Source: an uncultured Oscillospiraceae bacterium (lineage in GTDB: Bacteria; Bacillota; Clostridia; Oscillospirales; Oscillospiraceae). From it: DNA of 7,646 bases. The stretch is taken from NCBI GenBank assembly GCA_934630555.1, contig CAKTXB010000088.1, forward strand, positions 1 through 7,646, in the 5' to 3' direction. The position numbers and the translations under genes are program-made. The notes beneath the pieces were generated by a model that was given only the letters and a program-made list of their open reading frames with translations, was not told the DNA's origin and ran no database searches. Position 1 is the first letter of the stretch. Each line of letters starts with the position of its first letter. Shown piece after piece: positions 5,486 to 7,646 of this stretch.

Positions 5486-5732
5486 TTTGTCCGTCCTCCC
5501 CGTCCTGTTTTTTTGCCGTTGCGCGCTTGACGACCAGCAGCAGCAGTTCCCCGCCAAACGCGCCGCCCGCAAACACGAGCACATCCGAAACATCCTGTGC
5601 GCCCCAGCGCACCACCGCCACCGTTTTTACCGCCACTGCCCAGATGAGCACCAGCGTCAGCACCCGCAGGCAGTATAAAACAATGGTGCGCGAAAGCTCT
5701 CCTCGCCGCCACCGGCGCTTGCCGCGGATCAT
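5472..5732 (-). CDS. Small two-span membrane protein of the lysis-type cluster
   Basis: An 86-residue protein with a very basic N-terminus (MIRGKRRWRRGE). It has two hydrophobic stretches: TIVLYCLRVLTLVLIWAVAV (about 16-35) continuing to TVAVV, and VLVFAGGAFGGELLLLVV (about 51-68). A charged tail follows (KRATAKKQDGEDGQNGTD). The GGAFGGELLLL segment resembles small membrane proteins found beside holins in Firmicute phages. It may be a second holin, an antiholin or an accessory subunit; the sequence does not decide. The ATG at 5732 has GGAGGTGG upstream and forms an ATGA overlap with the stop of the preceding gene. Confidence 0.78.
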   Translation of the reverse strand: MIRGKRRWRRGELSRTIVLYCLRVLTLVLIWAVAVKTVAVVRWGAQDVSDVLVFAGGAFGGELLLLVVKRATAKKQDGEDGQNGTD

Positions 5733-6013
5733 GTGACCACCTCCCAATCATCCACCTCCTGCTTGATGTGGTCAATGAAGCTGTTGCCGCCCAGCGCCTT
5801 ATACGCCTTATAGCTCATGGCAAAGTTCTCATACCGATACTGCCGGATGGTGCGTACCTCACGGCACTTGTAATACACCTCCAGCATCTGCTGACGCAAA
5901 AGGCACTGCTGCCCCCTCTTGATGGCCGCGATCGCTGCAAAGATTTTTCCAAACACACCCATCACCGCCGCCAGTGATACAATGAGCGCGCAGAGCTTTG
6001 CAATGCTGTCCAC
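5729..6013 (-). CDS. Phage-type hypothetical protein, first gene of the lysis-type cluster (GTG start)
   Basis: A 94-residue protein. Residues 4-31 (IAKLCALIVSLAAVMGVFGK then IFAAIAA) form one hydrophobic helix, followed by a basic KRG stop-transfer. The soluble part contains QQMLEVYYKCREVRTIRQY and closes with YKAYKALGGNSFIDHIKQEV. This AYKALGGNSF-type ending is familiar from short proteins encoded next to holins in Firmicute phages, but no function is known to me. I place the start at the GTG at 6013 because GGGAGG precedes it at good spacing and the protein begins directly with the membrane helix. The open frame extends upstream to 6130, but that part has no ribosome site and low-complexity content. 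Translation couples to the next gene through ATGA. Confidence 0.75.
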   Translation of the reverse strand: MDSIAKLCALIVSLAAVMGVFGKIFAAIAAIKRGQQCLLRQQMLEVYYKCREVRTIRQYRYENFAMSYKAYKALGGNSFIDHIKQEVDDWEVVT

Positions 6014-6225
6014 CTGGTTTTCCTCCCTTCCATTTCGTGCGGCCTCACAGCTGCCGCTCACCCTTTGCGCCGCCAGAGGGGGAAGTTTCCGCCAATCCGG
6101 CAACATCCCCGCTTTTTTTCGCCGCACCACACCGCATGGTGCCGCGTAAACTATCTTATCGGGGCAGATCGGCGCGACGCGAGGCAGTCAGGATGAGAAG
6201 CAGACGCTGCGCCGTATGCCCGGCA

Positions 6226-6261
6226 AAAAACCGGACAGCATCAAAATGCTGTCCGGTTTTT
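6226..6261. terminator. Isolated bidirectional terminator hairpin
   Basis: A perfect 16-bp stem, AAAAACCGGACAGCAT (6226-6241) with ATGCTGTCCGGTTTTT (6246-6261), 4-nt loop. T-runs follow on both strands. It lies between two divergent genes, so no annotated gene ends into it from either side. It would stop plus-strand RNA arising in 6014-6225 or antisense RNA from the acyltransferase gene. Confidence 0.85.
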
Positions 6262-6293
6262 CAGTTTTCTGTTCCCTTTTCCGCAAACAGGCG

Positions 6294-6299
6294 TATAAT
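6294..6299 (+). promoter_or_regulatory. -10 element upstream of the acyltransferase gene
   Basis: A perfect TATAAT 41 bp before the acyltransferase ATG. At the 17-bp position the -35 would be GTTCCC, a poor match, so the promoter may be weak or need an activator. Only the -10 is well supported. Confidence 0.55.
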
Positions 6300-6334
6300 A
6301 GTCAGCGAACCCCTAAGGAAAGCCGGTATGGTCC

Positions 6335-7162
6335 ATGGTGCTTTTACTATTTATACTGAGTCTGCTCGGCGCGCTTACCATTGCACTTGCAAACAGCTGG
6401 TTTGCCACATGGCACGCCGTCTGGCAGCTGCCCATGTGTGTGCTCGCCCTGTTTCTGGCGCTGACGCTGGCGTTTTTGCTGCTGCTCGTCCTGTCCGCAT
6501 TGTGCGTGAACCGAAAAAAAGAATATCGGAGACCCAGCCGATATATCCGTTTCCTCATCACGGGCTTCTCCCAGCTGGCGCTGTTTTACGGCGGCGCGCG
6601 CATCCACGCAAGCGGCCTTGCACAGCTGCCCCAGCAGCCGTATCTGCTCGTCTGCAACCACATCTGCGCCATTGATCCCATTATTTTTTACAGCGTCCTG
6701 CCGCCTGCCCCGCTGTGCTTTATCTCCAAAAAAGAAAATGAACGCCTGCCCATTGTCGCGCCGCTCATGCACGCTGTCTGCTGCCTGCCCATCGACCGGG
6801 AAAATGACCGCGCCGCCCTGCGCACCATCCTCAAGGCTGTGGACTATCTCCAGTCTGAAAGGACCTCCGTGGCTGTTTTTCCCGAGGGCGCCACAAGCAA
6901 GACGTGCCAGCTCCAACCATTCCGCAACGGCGTATTTAAAATCGCGCAGAAGGCGGGCGTTCCCATTGCCGTCTGCACACTTACCGGCACGCGCACTGTG
7001 CTGCAAAACGCCCTGCGCCGCCGCAGCGACATTTACCTCGACATCGTCAAGGTCCTCCAGCCGGACAGTTTTATCGGTCTCACAACCGCCCAGCTTGGTG
7101 CGCAAGTGCACGACCTTATGGCGCACAGCCTCACCGGGCACTCTGACAAACGCGTGCGTTGA
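6335..7162 (+). CDS. Membrane-anchored 1-acyl-glycerol-3-phosphate acyltransferase family protein (PlsC-like)
   Basis: A 275-residue lysophospholipid acyltransferase family protein that transfers an acyl chain to a glycerophospholipid acceptor at the cytoplasmic membrane. The N-terminus holds two hydrophobic segments (about 2-20 and 30-57), ending in the basic NRKKEYRRPSR. Acyltransferase motifs: NHICAID with the HX4D pair His109/Asp114, a motif II region CLPIDREND (150-158), FPEGATSK (182-189), and VPIAV (209-213). Family members often have a single or no N-terminal span and about 230-260 residues, so this one has an extended anchor. The exact acceptor is not determinable. The start ATG at 6335 is the first in frame after a stop at 6314. 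The only Shine-Dalgarno-like AAGGAA (6315-6320) is about 14 bases away, and an out-of-frame ATG lies at 6328. A weak terminator overlaps the stop codon. Confidence 0.92.
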   Translation: MVLLLFILSLLGALTIALANSWFATWHAVWQLPMCVLALFLALTLAFLLLLVLSALCVNRKKEYRRPSRYIRFLITGFSQLALFYGGARIHASGLAQLPQQPYLLVCNHICAIDPIIFYSVLPPAPLCFISKKENERLPIVAPLMHAVCCLPIDRENDRAALRTILKAVDYLQSERTSVAVFPEGATSKTCQLQPFRNGVFKIAQKAGVPIAVCTLTGTRTVLQNALRRRSDIYLDIVKVLQPDSFIGLTTAQLGAQVHDLMAHSLTGHSDKRVR

Positions 7163-7176
7163 CCCGCACCAGTTTT
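7154..7176 (+). terminator. Weak terminator at the end of the acyltransferase gene
   Basis: GTGCG (7154-7158) pairs with CGCAC (7165-7169) around a 6-nt loop that contains the TGA stop, followed by CAGTTTTGTTGTTG. The stem is only 5 bp, so termination may be partial and some read-through towards the permease is possible. Confidence 0.45.
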
Positions 7177-7192
7177 GTTGTTGCGGCGAAAA

Positions 7193-7221
7193 TTCATTAT
7201 CAGCAAATTGCGTTCTATAAT
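7193..7221 (+). promoter_or_regulatory. Candidate distal promoter of the purine permease gene
   Basis: A perfect -10 TATAAT (7216-7221) with a weak -35 TTCATT (7193-7198) at 17 bp. If used, it gives a leader of about 220 nt that is AT-rich and holds the TTTAGTCA repeats and the 7396-7424 hairpin. Confidence 0.45.
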
Positions 7222-7264
7222 ATCGAATGCATTTTTGTTTGAAAATCTCCTTTAAACGCCACAT

Positions 7265-7293
7265 TTTAGTCACTCTTTTTGTGAATTTAGTCA
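7265..7293. repeat. Paired TTTAGTCA direct repeats, 21-bp period
   Basis: TTTAGTCA occurs at 7265-7272 and again at 7286-7293, a spacing of two helical turns. Between them TCAC (7270-7273) faces GTGA (7281-7284). The pair lies between the two candidate permease promoters, where a regulator could bind. I cannot name a regulator, and in AT-rich DNA an 8-bp repeat can arise by chance. Confidence 0.35.
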
Positions 7294-7356
7294 ATCTTGT
7301 TCATGTTGTACGAAAATTTTTCATTCACTTTGCCAATTTTGCCGGTTATCAGGCTC

Positions 7357-7386
7357 TTGCGGAATCGGAGCTGCTTGTGCTATCAT
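7357..7386 (+). promoter_or_regulatory. Candidate proximal promoter of the purine permease gene
   Basis: -35 TTGCGG (7357-7362), 18-bp spacer, -10 TATCAT (7381-7386). Transcription would start near 7393, only a few bases before the hairpin at 7396-7424. Five of six -10 positions match the consensus. Confidence 0.5.
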
Positions 7387-7395
7387 TCTTTTAGG

Positions 7396-7424
7396 CACCC
7401 TGTAAATTTTTTAGATGCAGGGTG
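7396..7424 (+). promoter_or_regulatory. Stem-loop in the permease leader
   Basis: CACCCTG (7396-7402) pairs with CAGGGTG (7418-7424); the loop is T-rich and can add a TAAA/TTTA pairing. No T-run follows, so it is not a terminator. It ends about 13 bases before the AAGGAG Shine-Dalgarno and would lie at the very 5' end of RNA made from the proximal promoter, a position where stem-loops often stabilise messengers. It does not show the three-way junction core of a purine riboswitch. Confidence 0.5.
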
Positions 7425-7451
7425 AAACTTGAGAAAAAGGAGAAATCATTC

Positions 7452-7646
7452 ATGGAAAACAGATTCCACCTGAAGGAGCACGGCACCACGGTCCGCACTG
7501 AGATCATGGCCGGTATCACCACCTTCATGGCCATGGCGTACATCCTGATGGTCAACGCCGGGATGTTCTCGTCACTCGGCACAGTCAGCTACGGTGCGAT
7601 CTACATTGCGACCGCCATCTCCGCCGTCATTGGCACGGTCCTCATC
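7452..7646 (+). CDS. NCS2/AzgA-family purine (guanine/hypoxanthine) permease, partial (first 65 residues)
   Basis: The gene runs off the right edge; only the N-terminus is visible. It reads MENRFHLKEHGTTVRTEIMA, then GITTFMAMAYILMVN and a second hydrophobic stretch IYIATAISAVIGTVLI. The pattern F-LKE-GTTVRTE-AG-TTF-AMAYI is the characteristic opening of AzgA/PbuG-type purine permeases, secondary transporters of guanine, hypoxanthine or adenine in the cytoplasmic membrane. The ATG at 7452 follows AAGGAG (7437-7442) at 9-base spacing, and no competing start lies upstream in frame with family similarity. Substrate preference cannot be read from this fragment. Confidence 0.93.
   Translation, partial: MENRFHLKEHGTTVRTEIMAGITTFMAMAYILMVNAGMFSSLGTVSYGAIYIATAISAVIGTVLI

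Larger units (their letters stand above)
6014..6334. other. Intergenic region between the lysis-type cluster and the acyltransferase gene
   Basis: These 321 bases hold no gene I can support. Open frames pass through on both strands, but they lack ribosome sites and recognisable content. Contents seen: an inverted repeat GCACCA/TGGTGC (6124-6129 with 6137-6142), a strong bidirectional hairpin (6226-6261), and the acyltransferase -10 (6294-6299). No convincing sigma-A promoter for the minus-strand lysis-type cluster was found, although one would be expected here. Confidence 0.6.

Noticed and set aside
6014..6130. N-terminal extension of the first lysis-cluster protein to a start at 6130
   Set aside because: The extension has no ribosome site, and the GTG at 6013 has GGGAGG at good spacing and begins exactly at the membrane helix.
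6185..6220. GCATA followed after 19 bp by CATCCTG on the minus strand, resembling older descriptions of SigG promoters, ahead of the lysis-type cluster
   Set aside because: The -10 lacks the GG and central A positions of the forespore consensus and the spacing is off, so it is likely chance.
5998..6675. A 225-codon plus-strand open frame spanning the intergenic region and the start of the acyltransferase gene
   Set aside because: It passes through a strong terminator hairpin and a promoter, has no ribosome site at its start, and its product is low-complexity Arg/Ala/Pro.
6347..7294. A 315-codon open frame on the minus strand opposite the acyltransferase gene
   Set aside because: Composition is that of an antisense shadow, no ribosome site or recognisable motif, while the plus-strand frame has all four acyltransferase motifs.
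7393..7451. Possible purine riboswitch in front of the purine permease gene
   Set aside because: The visible hairpin is a simple stem-loop; the conserved three-way junction and paired loops are not seen.
1..7646. CRISPR arrays, tRNA or rRNA genes
   Set aside because: No regularly spaced repeats and no cloverleaf or rRNA-like sequence were seen on either strand.

Overview
The window looks like a piece of chromosome from a moderately GC-rich, spore-forming Firmicute of the class Clostridia (Ruminococcaceae/Oscillospiraceae-like is my best guess). The evidence is a forespore sigma factor (SigG), a YlmC/YmxH sporulation protein next to it, an HPr kinase/phosphorylase, four-cysteine L28, strong Shine-Dalgarno sequences, and sigma-A promoters with 17-bp spacers. 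The genus cannot be fixed from this sequence alone.

Layout, left to right. (1) 1-600, minus strand: the 5' part of rpsB (ribosomal protein S2), with a near-consensus promoter and a structured leader of about 120 nt. (2) 626-1878, minus strand: sigG followed by a YlmC/YmxH PRC-barrel gene. A candidate SigF/SigG-type promoter lies in front of sigG. (3) 1962-3034, minus strand: hprK, with its own promoter and a strong terminator separating it from sigG. (4) 3096-3421, plus strand: rpmB (L28), divergent from hprK, with its own promoter and terminator. (5) 3433-3596: a 160-bp element with 18-bp perfect terminal inverted repeats and TA flanks. It is almost entirely palindromic and looks like a MITE lying between two terminators. 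(6) 3605-4560, minus strand: a compact metal-dependent amidohydrolase with a near-perfect promoter. (7) 4576-6013, minus strand: four tightly overlapping genes that resemble a phage lysis module (three small membrane proteins, one of them holin-like, then an N-acetylmuramoyl-L-alanine amidase), with no phage structural genes in view. (8) 6014-6334: an intergenic stretch without a gene, holding an isolated bidirectional terminator hairpin. (9) 6335-7162, plus strand: a membrane-bound PlsC-type acyltransferase. (10) 7452 to the end, plus strand: the 5' part of an AzgA/NCS2-type purine permease, behind an AT-rich leader with a 5' hairpin and no purine riboswitch that I can recognise.

Most of the window is core housekeeping: translation (S2, L28), carbon catabolite control (HprK), late forespore transcription (SigG), lipid acylation and purine uptake. 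The accessory parts are the MITE-like element and the phage-type lysis cassette. I did not find a clearly new system. The stand-alone lysis cassette is the most unusual multi-gene unit, and the palindromic element is the clearest undescribed DNA structure.
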